A stretch of 64,000 bases of DNA from Bicyclus anynana (GCF_947172395.1 NC_069109.1:5126968-5190967); one strand, 5' to 3'; shown: positions 1 to 10,249, counted from the first letter of the stretch. A program made the numbers and translations. The notes: generated by a model from the sequence alone, not told the origin.

Positions 1-470
1 GTTCTTTGTTTATGGGGAGCATACAGCAATATGCTGAGCTGGGACCTTTTTCTAGGTTATGCCACATATCGCAGGGTATTATTCTTAAATAATTGTGATG
101 TGTGTCATAATGTAGTAATAAATATATTTTCTTTCTTTCTTTCTTTCTATTTAACGTTCAGTATACCTATGCCCAAAAATGGGCGTTCCAAGAATAAATA
201 TGACAATATAAATATTAAAAAATAAAAATTGACGAAATGATAATGAATAATGACTGAGAATTTTATTTCTGAGCCAAACATTTTTCTTTGTTATTAATAT
301 TAATCAAATTAAGAATTGACATGTTTAATAATTATTGAAATGAAATGCTATTTTTTTTATTATAATTATGTTTTTTGTAATTACTTGGAAATAAAGTCTA
401 TTATTATTATTATTATAAGCCTAGCATACTATGAGTCTATGAACGATATATATCGTGAAGTAAAACAGAC
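1..470. other. AT-rich spacer with microsatellites
   Basis: No gene is visible here. A short (TTTC)n run sits near 126-149 and a (TTA)n run near 402-417. The open frame at the left edge contains the TTTC run and has no recognisable domain, so it is not called. Confidence 0.5.
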
Positions 471-659
471 ATAATATCGTATGTGCTACCTTCTGATCAC
501 TTTGAAGGCGGTGCCAAGCCAGTGGTGTATTAAATAAAGCCGTTTCTGAAAGAACCGTCTGAAAATCCTAAAACTTAATGATTTAAACGGCTTGAGTTAA
601 AGCATCACTGTTTTGGCACCGCCTTCAAAGTGATCAGAAGGTAGCACATACGATGTTAT
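471..659. mobile_element. Foldback MITE with 47-bp inverted arms
   Basis: The arms at 471-517 and 613-659 are inverted copies of one another with about one mismatch. Each holds the segment TGATCACTTTGAAGGCGGTG or its complement. The 95-bp middle has no coding content. The inner part of the arm recurs at 36094-36431, so this is a family and not a chance palindrome. Confidence 0.8.
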
Positions 660-814
660 TTTTGCGATTTTGATTGTGAAATCATTTGACGTACAAAGAT
701 GAAATTTGGCAGGGAGGTAGCTTACAGTTAGTACACGTCCGCTAAGAACGGATTTTGCAAGAGGACCGGATTAAGGAGGTCTACGGACAGACGAAGTCGC
801 AGGCATACGCTAGT
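660..814 (+). mobile_element. Helitron-like 3' fragment (CTAGT end)
   Basis: The sequence runs from a GATGAAATTTGGCAGGGAGG core to GACGAAGTCGCAGGCATACG and CTAGT at 810-814. The same core is found at 2600-2706 and near 57930, where it leads into a similar hairpin end. This is the 3' part of a lepidopteran non-autonomous Helitron. Confidence 0.6.
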
Positions 815-930
815 TCAAGTATATAGGCAAATTAACTTGGGCCTATTGATCGTTGCGGCTACGGATCGTGCTCGCCTAGTCTGTAGGATGCCTAAATTTT
901 TTTTTACATTATCCTATCTATATGATTACG

Positions 931-1132
931 TCTATACTAATATATAAAGCTGAAGCTGAAGAGTTTGTTTGTTTGATTGAACGCGCTAATCTCAGGAACT
1001 ACTGGTCCGATTTGAAAAATTATTTCAATGTTAGATAGCCCATTTATCGAGGAAGGTTATAAGCTATATATTATACCCGTACTCTTACGGGAACGAGAAC
1101 CACGCGGGTGAAACCGCGCGGCGTCAGCTAGT
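931..1132 (+). mobile_element. Short non-autonomous Helitron-like element
   Basis: It starts with TCTATACTAATATATAAAGC and ends with CGGCGTCAGCTAGT. The 5' TC and 3' CTAGT fit the Lep1-type Helitrons described from Lepidoptera. It has no coding capacity. Related copies at 4185, 9189 and 20420 share the internal GGGAACG...CACGCGGGTGAAACC block. Confidence 0.65.
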
Positions 1133-1258
1133 ATTATAATATTTACGTGGTCGCCTAGTGTGAAAGGTGCCTAATATTTTATTACATTATCATACATTAT
1201 CCTATCTATATGATTACATATTATATGTATTTAAACTATCGTGAGTGTTATTCATATT

Positions 1259-1422
1259 AATTGATTATGAAACACGGCTAAAACTCACGTGATATTACGT
1301 CGGAGTATGCCCGACTAGTTTCGAACCCATACGGGGCCCTTAGTCATGACCTGGTTCTTGCATCGCGGCACGATCCAAACTCGTAATATCACGTGAGTTT
1401 TAGCCGTGTTTCATAAACAATT
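1259..1422. repeat. Inverted repeat, about 40-bp arms
   Basis: Left arm 1259-1300 and right arm 1381-1422 pair around ACACGGCTAAAACTCACGTG. The middle holds a GGGGCCCTTAGTCATGA block that reappears in inverted form in the 355-bp tandem repeat at 43.5-44.5 kb. It is probably a small foldback element. Confidence 0.65.
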
Positions 1423-1880
1423 AATATATTATATGTAATTTATTGAAATGAACAATTATTGTATATATTTTATCTATACTTATATTACTAGCGTACATCC
1501 CACGGTTTAACTCATGTAGTTTCCGTTACCGTTAGAATACGGGAATCAAAAAAAACCCAAGTTACTCGCTGATAATGTAATCTAATGGTAAAACAATTTT
1601 TTATATCGCCTCCGCCCACACCCACTCCTAACATGACTAATTGGAGGAGAACGGAAATTTTATCTATGGCGTGAATTTCATATATGCAAAAATGCCCTGC
1701 CTACCCTACCCTAAATACAAACCACTACTGTAGAAGTAATTTTCCTTTTAGTACCTATTGTGCATACTCCAGCTAATACCCTTGTACACGCCTCTGGTAC
1801 CATGGCGGACGATGGTAAACCGTCCCAAAGTTTAGGAAATCCATATTATTATAAATATTGAATACTAGACTGTGAATATT
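1423..1880. other. Spacer without recognised features
   Basis: AT-rich sequence with no persuasive coding frame, RNA gene or complete repeat. It ends directly at the tRNA-like head of a SINE. Confidence 0.4.
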
Positions 1881-2200
1881 GCCGTTATAGCCCAGTGGAT
1901 ATAACGTCTGCCTCCGATTCCGGAGGGTGTGGGTTCGAATCCGGTCCGGGGAATGCACCTCCAACTTTTCAGTTATGTGTATTTTAAGAAATTAAATATC
2001 ACGTGTCTCAAACGGTGAAGGAAAACATCGTGAGGAAACCTGCATTACAGAGAATTTCCTTAATTCTCTGCGTGTGTGAAGTCTGCCAATCCTCATTGGG
2101 CCAGCGTGGTGGACTATTGGCCTAACCCCTCTCATTCTGAGAGGAGACTCGAGCTCAGCAGAGAGCCGAATATGGGTTGATATTGATGATAATAATGACT
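1881..2200 (+). mobile_element. tRNA-derived SINE, family A (Metulj-like), near full length
   Basis: The head has tRNA-type A and B boxes (TAGCCCAGTGGAT and GGGTTCGAATCC). The body contains CACGTGTCTCAAACGGTGAA and CTCATTCTGAGAGGAGACTC, and the 3' end is a GAT-rich tail. It is the most frequent SINE in the window. The Metulj name is inference. Confidence 0.8.
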
Positions 2201-2706
2201 AGAGTGTGCCTGCGACTTCGTCCACGTGGAAATAAATAAAAACTTTCAACCCCTATTTCACCACTTTAGGGGTAGAATTTTAAAAATTCTTGAATATATT
2301 TCGTGTTTTTTTTTCATGATTTACGAGCAAATTTTTAAAACTGTAACTCTAAAAATGAAGGACTTTCCAAATAATCTTTCAACATCTATTTCACCACCTT
2401 CTATTTTTATTTTAAGGTCAAAACTACCCTATGTTTTGCTCCAAGGTCCCATTTACACCTTGATCGGTTCAGCTCTTTATCCGTAAAAAGGTAACAGACA
2501 GACAGACAGACTTACTTTCGCATTTATAATATTAGTATAGATATAAATGCGAAAGGTCATTCATCACGAAATCTCAAAAACCGCTTGACGTGCAAAGATG
2601 AAATTTGGCAGGGAGGTAGTTGATAGATAGAGGTTCACTAAGAACGGACTCTGCGAGAGGGCCGGATTAAGGAGGTGTAAGGGCGGACGAAGTCGCGGGC
2701 GCTGGT
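2201..2706. mobile_element. Two abutting Helitron-like elements
   Basis: 2210-2541 is a minus-strand copy. It begins with a degraded CTAGT/GCGACTTCGTCCACGTGG end and finishes with TTTATAATATTAGTATAGA. 2541-2706 is a plus-strand copy ending in GACGAAGTCGCGGGCGCTGG. The small open frame at 2226-2486 is internal Helitron sequence and is not a gene. A relative of the first copy lies at 41338-41760. Confidence 0.55.
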
Positions 2707-2885
2707 TATTTTATACAATTATATACATAGATTTAGTGGTTTTAGTGATTCAAATAATAGTGCTGAATGGTGTATAAAAATTATAAAAAAAAAGATTAAA
2801 TAAAATTTTATATACAGAATATAAAGTGCTTCTTTATTCGGTTAGCCTGTGTCCCAGGTTCGTCTGGTAATATTGACTATTTATT

Positions 2886-3151
2886 TCGTAGCCCAGTGGA
2901 TATGACCTCTGCCTCCGATTCCGGAGGGTGGGGGTTCGAATACGGTCCGGAGCATACACCTCCAACTTTTCAGTGATGTGCATTTTAAGAAATTAAATAT
3001 CACGTGTCTCACATGTGAGAAAACCTGCATACCAGAGAATTTTCTCAATTCTCTGCGTGTGTGAAGTCTGCCAATCCGCATTGGGCCAGCGTGGTGGACT
3101 ATTGGCCTAACCCCTCTCATTCTGAGAGGAAACTCGAGCTCACCAGTGCGA
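2886..3151 (+). mobile_element. SINE family A, partial
   Basis: It shows the same tRNA-like head (GTAGCCCAGTGGATATGACC) and body as the 1881 copy. There is an internal deletion in the ACGTGTCTC region, and the last bases of the tail are missing. Confidence 0.75.
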
Positions 3152-3600
3152 ACACCCTCCGAATCGAAGGCTGAAGTCTTCCAACCCCTATTATAAGGCT
3201 GAATCAATTTTCATAAAAAAAAAATACTTGTATATAAAATTATTCAAACAAAAGCAACTAAATGAAAATCGGTTCACCCTTTCAAGAGATACGAGTACGA
3301 GAAAACGTAGAAAGACAAACAGACAAACAAATAGACACACGTCAAACTTATAAACACCCCTCGTTTTGCGTCGTAGGTTAAAAAGCTTGGCCCAGAAGTG
3401 GGTCAATACATTGAATAATGATGGTACAATACAGACAAAAAAATGTATTAAAAAATCACAAAAAATATTAAAAAAAAATAGTAAAAATAAACCTGGTTTT
3501 CCAAAATTAGTTTTAGTTGGAGTTATATTAGCCGCTTTTGGTTTAGTATCTGAAAGTTAGTTCAAATTTGGGTTAGTATCAATCAATCGATCTTTATTAA
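3152..3600. other. Repeat-like spacer, no gene
   Basis: AT-rich, with an AGACAAACAGACAAACAAA tract near 3315. Several short ORFs here have no domain and low-complexity composition, so no gene is called. Confidence 0.4.
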
Positions 3601-4177
3601 TCACACTAATATTATAAATGCGATAGTTTGTGTGTAAGTGTGAAAGTGTGTAGATTTGTGGCCTCCGTGGCGCAGTGGTATGCGCGGTAGATTTAACTGA
3701 GGTCCTGGGTTCGATCCCCGGCTGGGCCGATTGAGGTTTTATTAATTGGTCCAGGTCTAGCTGGTGGGAGGCTTCGGCCGTGGCTAGTTACCACCCTACC
3801 GACAAAGACGTACCGTACAGCCAAGCGATTTAGCGTTCCGGTACGATGTCGTGTAGAAACCGAAAGGAGTGTGGATTTTCATCCTCTTTTAACAATTTAG
3901 TCCGCTTCCATCTTAGATTACATCATCACTTACCATCAGGTGAGATTGTAGTCAAGGGCTAACTTGTAAAGAATAGAGAAAAAAAATAAATAAAAAGAAA
4001 ATGTTTATTCCTCTTTTACGCTTCAGTAGCTGAAGCGATTTGGCTAAAATTTCGAATGGAAATAGATTTTACTCTGGATTAATACATAGGCTACTTTTCA
4101 TCCCGGAAAAATCCATGGTTTCCGCGGGATTTGTGAAAACTGAATTCCACGCGGACGAAGTCGCGGGCGTCCGCTAG
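3601..4177 (+). mobile_element. Helitron-like element interrupted by a SINE
   Basis: It starts TCACACTAATATTATAAATG and ends GCGGGCGTCCGCTAGT, where GCGGACG...CGTCCGC forms the 3' hairpin. Removing the SINE at 3660-3989 gives a roughly 250-bp element that aligns with the uninterrupted copies at 6783-6995, 20652-20869 and 51137-51362. Confidence 0.75.
3660..3989 (+). mobile_element. tRNA-derived SINE, family B, full length
   Basis: The head CCTCCGTGGCGCAGTGGTAT and the B-box GGTTCGATCCCC are tRNA-like. The body contains GGCTTCGGCCGTGGCTAGTT and ends CTAACTTGTAAAGAATAGAG plus an A-rich tail. It lies inside the 3601-4177 Helitron and is therefore younger than it. Confidence 0.8.
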
Positions 4178-4372
4178 TTTTTATAGTGGAAAGACTTGAT
4201 CGTTTGTTTGTTTGCATTGAATAGGCTACGAAACCATAGAACGGATTTGAAAAATTCTTTCACTGTAGATATGCTGATAGGCTATATATTATCCTGATAG
4301 GTAGGCTATATATTATCCTCGTATTTCTACGGGAACGGGAATTAAGAGTGAAACCACGTGGCGTGGGCCAGT
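4178..4372 (+). mobile_element. Helitron-like element, GGGAACGGGA subfamily
   Basis: It abuts the preceding Helitron and ends in GAAACCACGTGGCGTGGGCC followed by AGT. A direct repeat of GATAGGCTATATATTATCCT occurs near 4275 and 4305. The next Helitron 5' end (TCAATACTAATATTATAAAT) follows at once at 4373. Confidence 0.55.
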
Positions 4373-4421
4373 TCAATACTAATATTATAAATGCAAACGA
4401 GTTCCTCGATTACGGGTGGTT

Positions 4422-4729
4422 CGTCGTCATCAACCCATATTCGGCTCACTGCTGAGCTCGAGTCTCCTCTCAGAATGAGAGGGGTTAGGCCAATAGTCCA
4501 CCACGCTGGCCCAATGCGGATTGGCAGACTTCACACACGCAGAGGATTAAGATAATTCTCTGGTATGCAGGTTTCCTCACGATGTTTTCCTTCATCGTTT
4601 GAGACACGTGATATTTCATTTCTTAAAATGCACACAACTGAATAGTAGGTGCATGCCCCGGACCGGATTCGAACCCACACCCTCCGGAATCGGAGGCAGA
4701 GGTCATATCCACTTGGCTATCACGGCTTT
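4422..4729 (-). mobile_element. SINE family A with 12-bp target duplication
   Basis: A minus-strand copy from CAACCCATATTCGGCTCACT to the tRNA-like head. The direct repeat TTACGGGTGGTT flanks it at 4410-4421 and 4730-4741, which is a clear retroposition target duplication. Confidence 0.85.
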
Positions 4730-4744
4730 TTACGGGTGGTTATA

Positions 4745-5425
4745 ACATTAATTTATGTTATTGTGGAGGGTATGTATCAGTGTTGGTATAAATAAGAGGG
4801 TATTTGATGACTACAGCTCAGTTGTTTATTAGACAACGTGGACACCGTCACGCTGTCAGTGGCTTTAGTGATTTTTTACAATAGTGTTTAGTGTTGTAAT
4901 TATTGATTATAAATTGTTTAGTGTGGGCATGGCGAACATGCCAGGCAGGGAAGGTAAGTGTTGGTGCATTCTGAAACGATCCTTTAAACCTACTCCCAAA
5001 GTCACAAGTCCTGGAACCTGCGCGATGTGTTTCCTCTACCACAAAAGAATGGTACAATCACTGTCGCTGCTACCCGTCACGCAATTCTGTTTTTTTTAAA
5101 TCCCGCGGGATTTTTACAGGATATATAGTGTTATCGCCGCGTAGCAACGACTTGCGGTACGGACGGCTTCAGTGTGCTCGTGGCGTTCGAGCCGTCCACA
5201 TCTCTTGTTGTGTAATTCTTTATGGGTTACTTGGGATAGGCGGGGAGAGTGACTTGAGTGGAAAAGGGGAGTGTTTGTTAACAGTCAAAGGCGCCTTTAA
5301 CCCTACACACAACGTTCACAAGTGCGTGACTTCACTCAAGGTCATTCTCTGCCATTCTTGGGTTTTATTTTGGTTACAGTTTGATTAGTTAATTAAGTTG
5401 TCCTGACAAGTGTTGTGAATTATAA
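4745..5425 (+). repeat. Promoter-bearing repeat, possibly a solo LTR
   Basis: TATAAATA at 4787-4794 and TCAGT at 4818-4822 have core-promoter spacing of about 33 nt. The last roughly 40 bases (5383-5425) recur inverted at the extreme right edge of the window, 63955-64000, so at least this end belongs to a dispersed element. Small frames at 4884-5099 and 5128-5388 have no recognised domain. LTR status is inference: no partner LTR or primer-binding site is visible. Confidence 0.4.
4787..4822 (+). promoter_or_regulatory. Candidate core promoter: TATA box plus initiator
   Basis: TATAAATA lies 33 nt upstream of a CTCAGTTG initiator, matching the arthropod TCAGT consensus. It probably serves the repeat at 4745-5425, as no host coding exon follows on this strand. 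Confidence 0.4.
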
Positions 5426-5485
5426 CCATTGTACGACATTAGTTTTCTTATTTTTGTAGTCCACTTTTGAGTCTGCTAAAATATG

Positions 5486-6215
5486 TACATACAGTGTGTA
5501 TGAGAGTGAGAGAGAGACTGTCTCGCTCGCACACACCAACTCACCGCTATCCTTGTCCATGGCTCCATTAGTCGCCGACAGCATGATCTGCACCCATAGA
5601 CAGAACAGCCCCAATATAACCAACACACGGAGTATTTAATCATATTTTACTGTATGTGCGAGTGAGTGAGAGAGACTGTCTCGCTCACACACAACTCACC
5701 GCTATCCTTGTCCATGGCTCCATTAGTCGCCGACAGCATGATCTGCACCCATAGACAGAACAGCCCCAATATAACCAACACACGGAGTATTTAATCATAT
5801 TTTACTGTATGTGCGAGTGAGTGAGAGAGACTGTCTCGCTCGCACACACCAACTCACCGCTATCCTTGTCCATGGCTCCATTAGTCGCCGACAGCATGAT
5901 CTGCACCCATAGACAGAACAGCCCCAATATAACCAACACACGGAGTATTTAATCATATTTTACTGTATGTGCGAGTGAGTGAGAGAGACTGTCTCGCTCG
6001 CACACACCAACTCACCGCTATCCTTGTCCATGGCTCCATTAGTCGCCGACAGCATGATCTGCACCCATAGACAGAACAGCCCCAATATAACCAATACACG
6101 CAGTATTGATGCATATTTTACTGTATGTGCGAGTGAGTGAGAGAGACTGTCTCGCTCACACACAACTCACCGCTATCCTTGTCCATGGCTCCATTAGTCG
6201 CCGACAGCATGATCT
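5486..6215. repeat. Five-copy 155-158 bp tandem repeat carrying an exon-like block
   Basis: The block CTATCCTTGTCCATGGCTCC recurs with spacings of 155, 158, 158 and 155 bp; the exon-like segments are 5545-5587, 5700-5742, 5858-5900, 6016-6058 and 6171-6213. On the minus strand each 43-nt segment follows GGGTGCAG and is followed by GTGAG, so each has acceptor- and donor-like edges. A GAGTGAGAGAGACTGTCTCG tract separates the units. The period is not a multiple of three, so the array cannot be one long reading frame. It appears to have arisen by repeated duplication of the end of the exon called at 6171-6285. Confidence 0.85.
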
Positions 6216-6285
6216 GCACCCATAGACAGAACAGCCCCAATATAACCAATACACGGAGTATTGATGCATATTTTAACCGGGGCAT
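6171..6285 (-). CDS. Putative first coding exon of an unidentified membrane or secreted protein
   Basis: From ATG at 6285-6283 the frame reads 38 codons to a good donor (GATAGCG|GTGAGT). Residues 9-28 are strongly hydrophobic (core LRVLVILGLFCLWVQIML) after a short basic start (MPRLK). They are followed by polar SATNGAMDKDS. This looks like a signal anchor of a type II membrane protein or a signal peptide. An in-frame upstream Met at 6324 is possible. The rest of the gene would lie to the left on the minus strand and was not found within the window. Two of the five tandem units preserve the reading frame back through the hydrophobic part; the other three have an in-frame TAA. I do not recognise the family, and it could be part of a mobile element. 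Confidence 0.4.
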
Positions 6286-6782
6286 TGCGTCTATGTAGGT
6301 CGAACCGGAAGCATTGTTTACCACCCCCCTCCGCTAGATGGCGTTAAGTGTTCGTCACCGTTGGCGGTAGGTGGCGTTGTTTCATTTTTCTTTATTGTAA
6401 ACTCTGAAACAAAAAGAAATACAGTTACTTCTCACCGATCTTAATGAACGACTATGTAAAATTCTAAAAACAACGTTCTTCTGCCATATTTCTTTTTTTC
6501 CATACAAAAATGTCATTAAAATTGGTCAAGCTAGTAAAAAAGTCACTTTCTCTGCCCCAATATCCCTATGTGCTTAAGTATGCTTAAATCTTTAAAACTA
6601 CGCAACGGATTTTGATGCGGTTTTTTTTAATAGATAGAGTGATTGAAGTTGAAATTTTATATGAATAACTAGCGACCCGCCCCAACTTCGCACGGGTGCA
6701 ATGCTGATACTAAACACACTACAGAAAAACTGTGAACGTTGTATATAAAAACATAGCGGCCCGCTCCGACTTCGCACGGGTA
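6286..6782. other. Possible 5' flank of the exon plus repeat fragments
   Basis: 6290-6400 is less AT-rich than its surroundings and may be 5' UTR or promoter of the exon at 6171-6285; no TATA box is obvious. 6670-6780 holds two fragments of a TAGCGACCCGCCCC / TAGCGGCCCGCTCC repeat, related to Helitron ends. Confidence 0.35.
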
Positions 6783-6995
6783 TCACACTAATATCATAAA
6801 GGCGAAAGTTTGTGTGTATGTTTGTTCCTCCTTTACGCTGCGACTACTGAAGCGATTTAGCTGAAATTTGGAATGGAAATAGATTTCACTTCGTATTAAC
6901 ACATAGGCTACTTTTCATCCCGGAAAAATCCATGGTTCCCATGGGATTTGCGAAAAACTGAATTGCACGCGGACGAAGTCGCAGGCGTCCGCTAG
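6783..6995 (+). mobile_element. Helitron-like element, complete, 213 bp
   Basis: It starts TCACACTAATATCATAAAGG and ends GCAGGCGTCCGCTAGT with the 3' hairpin GCGGACG/CGTCCGC. It is intact end to end and non-coding. Confidence 0.75.
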
Positions 6996-7174
6996 TTGAG
7001 TATTATATGGAATGTACTCCATTCTATGGGTTTCACCTTCGCTGAGTGTGACAAGGACACATATATTAACACCTCGTTAGCATGCGCATAGGCAGCTTTC
7101 CAATAAATTAGCTAGCTGCATGTACCTACACAGTTATTTTGTCGTTTAGAAAAAAAATGGGCATGAATAGACTT

Positions 7175-7373
7175 GGCTAAAAGAGGAATACCCACCGGCG
7201 CATACAACGTCGGCCCAGGGAACTTAGGTATACCCCATTTTTTTCTGCATCCACGGCCGTGGGTTCGATTCCCACAACTGGAAAATATTTGTGTGATGAG
7301 CATGGGTGTTTTCCAGTGTCTGTGTGTATTTATACATTATATAAGTATTTATATGTAGTATATAAATTATTTG
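7175..7373 (+). mobile_element. SINE family C, 5' truncated, fused to another repeat
   Basis: 7238-7373 matches family C from CTGCATCCACGGCCGTGGGT to the ATATAAGTATTTATATG region. The preceding GGAATACCCACCGGCGCATA segment resembles 47765-47820, so two repeats are joined. The overlapping short ORFs are SINE sequence. Confidence 0.6.
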
Positions 7374-7940
7374 ACGATCGATCAACACTCCCCGTTCTCT
7401 GCTCGTGTTGTTCTCCCTGCCGCCAAATCTGGTAAGATCCTATTAGAGCAGCTTTGGATACTCGTTCTATAGTGTGTTTTTTCTCTGCAGTGACAAACAT
7501 GACGTTTCATGTGTTGCCTGATTTTTATATGCAGTAAATAGGGACGTCACAAAATCGATATTCAGGAATTGAATGATTGCTTAGTATCGATTTGTCAGTT
7601 AAGGACCAAAAAATTTATTATTATTGATGAAAATATTTAACTAATTCACGATTTTATCAATGTATTCAATAAATTGTATTTATAATTCGATTACGATGAA
7701 AAGTATTTCTCGCAAACTATTAATTATTGGTTTAAAGTAATTTATAAGCTGTAAAAAACGTATAAGAATTAGACTTTAGTATAGAACTAGCTGCACATCT
7801 AGAGAGGCCAAGGTCTTTAAGCAAATTACAGAGAGATTTTGCTGGCAATCCTCTCGCACCTACTTCTACGGCGTACAGACTAACTACATAGCCATTTTTA
7901 GTTAGTTCGTAATATTTATTCACTTTTAATCTGTGTTTTT
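7374..7940. other. Spacer, no gene seen
   Basis: AT-rich sequence without a convincing ORF, RNA gene or repeat. A 63-codon minus frame at 7732-7923 has no domain. Confidence 0.35.
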
Positions 7941-8160
7941 ATATTCTTTACATGTTAGCCCTTTACTACAGTCTCACTTGATGGTAAGTGATGATACAAT
8001 CTAAGATGGAAGCGGGCTTTCTTGTTAGGAGGAGAATGAATAACCCCTTTCGGTTTGTACACGACATTGTACCGAAACGCTAATCGTTTGGCGGTACGTC
8101 TTTGCTGGAAGGGTGGTTACTAGCCACGACCGAAGCCTCCCACCAGCCACGACTTTAAAT
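7941..8160 (-). mobile_element. SINE family B, 5' truncated
   Basis: A minus-strand body from TCTTTACATGTTAGCCCTTT to GAAGCCTCCCACCAGCCACG. The tRNA-like head is missing. Confidence 0.75.
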
Positions 8161-8319
8161 ATAACATCGTACCTGTCCTTTCTTTTGATCGGTTTGTAGG
8201 CGGTGCCAAAAAAAACAAAATAATCTTTAAGAGTTTTGTCATAGCACCCAACAGATTTAATTTATCCGTTTTTAGTGTGTCCTAGGCCCTAGCATAGTGA
8301 TCATTCACACTCCATACAT

Positions 8320-8780
8320 TTCTGGGCTCTTTATTGAAAGTGCCGGCCAACAAAAAAAAATGGCACGACTCGTTAGAATTAGCCATTTGGAGCAATAGCT
8401 AATATGGCATAAAAGTTGTAGGAGGGCTCTGAACCAAGTTATACAGGTTCGACGATTCGTTATTTCCATACATTTTGTCGATTTTCAAAAGTGCCCGCCA
8501 AGAAAAAAAACTGATACGTATCGTTAGAACTGCCCATTTGGAGCAATAGTTAGTATTGCACAAAGATTGTGATATTTATAGTTTTTTTTTCTTAGCGGGC
8601 ACTTTTAAAAGTTGACAAAATGTATGGAAATAACGAATCATCGAACCTGTATAATTTGGTTCAGAGCCACCTGACAACTTTTATGCCATATTAGCTATTA
8701 CTTCAAATGATTAGTTCTAACGATTCATGCACTTTTTTTCGTTGGCCCGCACTTTCAAAAAGGGCCCAAAATGAATGATC
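8320..8780. mobile_element. Large foldback element with about 180-bp imperfect arms
   Basis: The left arm, about 8330-8515, contains GTATGGAAATAACGAATC-type sequence in complement. The right arm, about 8585-8772, contains the matching strand. Paired landmarks are CTAATATGGCATAAAAGTTG near 8400 with CAACTTTTATGCCATATTAG near 8675. The short loop lies around 8545. It has no coding capacity. Confidence 0.7.
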
Positions 8781-8800
8781 TCCTTTGGTTTTAATTCAAA

Positions 8801-9188
8801 CATTACGGAGCCGATTTTCGTAAAATTCAAATGGGATCAATCTGGAAGTGTACTCACATATCACACAAAAAATAATTTGAAAATTGGTAAAATAATTTGA
8901 AAATCATGACGAAGTTATGAGGTAAAAAACAAAAAAGAAACATACGCGTCAAATTGAAGATCCTCCACCTATTTTTTAAGTCGGTTAAAAATTAATTTCA
9001 CGCGGACGAAGTCGCGAGGATTCTCTAGTAAAACGAAAAATTGTACATTTAGTTATACATATAACTAAATGTATTCATTTAACATTTAACATCACCAAAA
9101 GGTTGTGAACCACGTTCTACATTGTAAACAGAGACGAGCGGTTCGCGTAGACAGAAAAGTAAATAGACTAATACAGAAGCTTGATGCA
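8801..9188. other. Helitron 3' end remnant and spacer
   Basis: 8995-9030 ends in CGCGGACGAAGTCGCGAGGA and CTCTAGT, a degraded Helitron terminus. The remainder is AT-rich and shows nothing clear. Confidence 0.4.
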
Positions 9189-9397
9189 TCTGTACTAATA
9201 TTATATAGAATAAAGATTTGACTGTTTATTTGTTTGTTTGCATTGAATAGGATCTGAAATCTACTGAACCGATTCGAAGAACTCTTTCACTCCTGGGAAG
9301 CTACATTATTCCCGAGTGCTATAAGCCATATTTTATCCCCGTATTCTCATGGGAACGGAAACTACGCGGGTGAAACCGCGGAGCGTCGGCGAGTAGT
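9189..9397 (+). mobile_element. Helitron-like element, GGGAACGGAA subfamily
   Basis: It starts TCTGTACTAATATTATATAG and ends CGCGGAGCGTCGGCGAGTAGT. It has the same layout as the copies at 931 and 4178. Confidence 0.6.
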
Positions 9398-9913
9398 ATA
9401 TATTTTGACTCACAGAGGCATATAAAAGAAAAAAAGGAACAAAAGAAAATTATTTAATTTGGACACACACACATAATACATGTATGAATAATGTACAGTA
9501 GTAATAGATATTAAATCAATCCAAACAATTATGTGTGTGGTACCAAAATGGTCACCACTCAGCATGTGCTACGCTAGTGATGGATGCACCAACGCAGCGC
9601 TTGTCTTCAGTGGAGCCATGTACCGCGGGCGGAAACAACAAGATGTCAAAGTTTGTCTATTAATTTCTACGTCTACGGCCGTGCGTGTCGCAACAACTCC
9701 GCTAGAAATGTCAAACACAATGCGAAGGAATTCTAATGAGCAGTCATTGTTTCGATCAGAATGTTATAATAACATTATTGTTACAATAGAAGCCACTAGT
9801 AATATAAACACGACACTAGTAGTGCTCACATGCAACCAAAGAGATCAATCGCGTGAAATAAACAATAATTAAAAAAAAATAAAAACCCGGACTGCCTAAC
9901 CAGCTCGCACCTC
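9398..9913. other. Spacer; 113-codon frame not accepted as a gene
   Basis: A plus-strand frame at 9531-9872 lacks any domain, signal peptide or splice context. Its end is asparagine-rich, as expected of chance AT-rich sequence. Nothing else is recognised here. Confidence 0.35.
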
Positions 9914-9924
9914 GTATTTTGTAT

Positions 9925-10249
9925 CGTCGTCGTCGTCATCAACCCATATTCGGCTCACTGCTGAGCTCGAGTCTCCTCTCAGAATGAGAGGGGTTAGGCC
10001 AATAATCCACCACGCTGGCCCAATGCGGGTTGGCAGACTTCACACACGCAGAGAATTAAGATAATTCTCTGGTATGCAGGTTTCCTCACGATGTTTTCCT
10101 TCACCGTTTGAGACACGTGATATTTAATTTCTTAAAATGCACACAACTGAAAAGTTGGAGGTGCATGCCCCGGACCGAATTCGAACCCACACCCTCCGAA
10201 ATCGGAGGCAGAGGTCATATCCACTGGGCTATCACGGCTCTCCTTTTCG
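9925..10249 (-). mobile_element. SINE family A with 11-bp target duplication
   Basis: A full-length minus-strand copy. GTATTTTGTAT flanks it directly at 9914-9924 and 10250-10260. Confidence 0.85.

Noticed and set aside
3660..3730. tRNA gene candidates at SINE heads (also 1881, 14627, 20291, 38823)
   Set aside because: A and B boxes are present, but each is followed by a conserved SINE body and the cloverleaf pairing is broken, so they are SINE promoters.
9531..9872. 113-codon plus-strand ORF
   Set aside because: No domain, no signal peptide, no splice partners; its composition fits chance AT-rich sequence.
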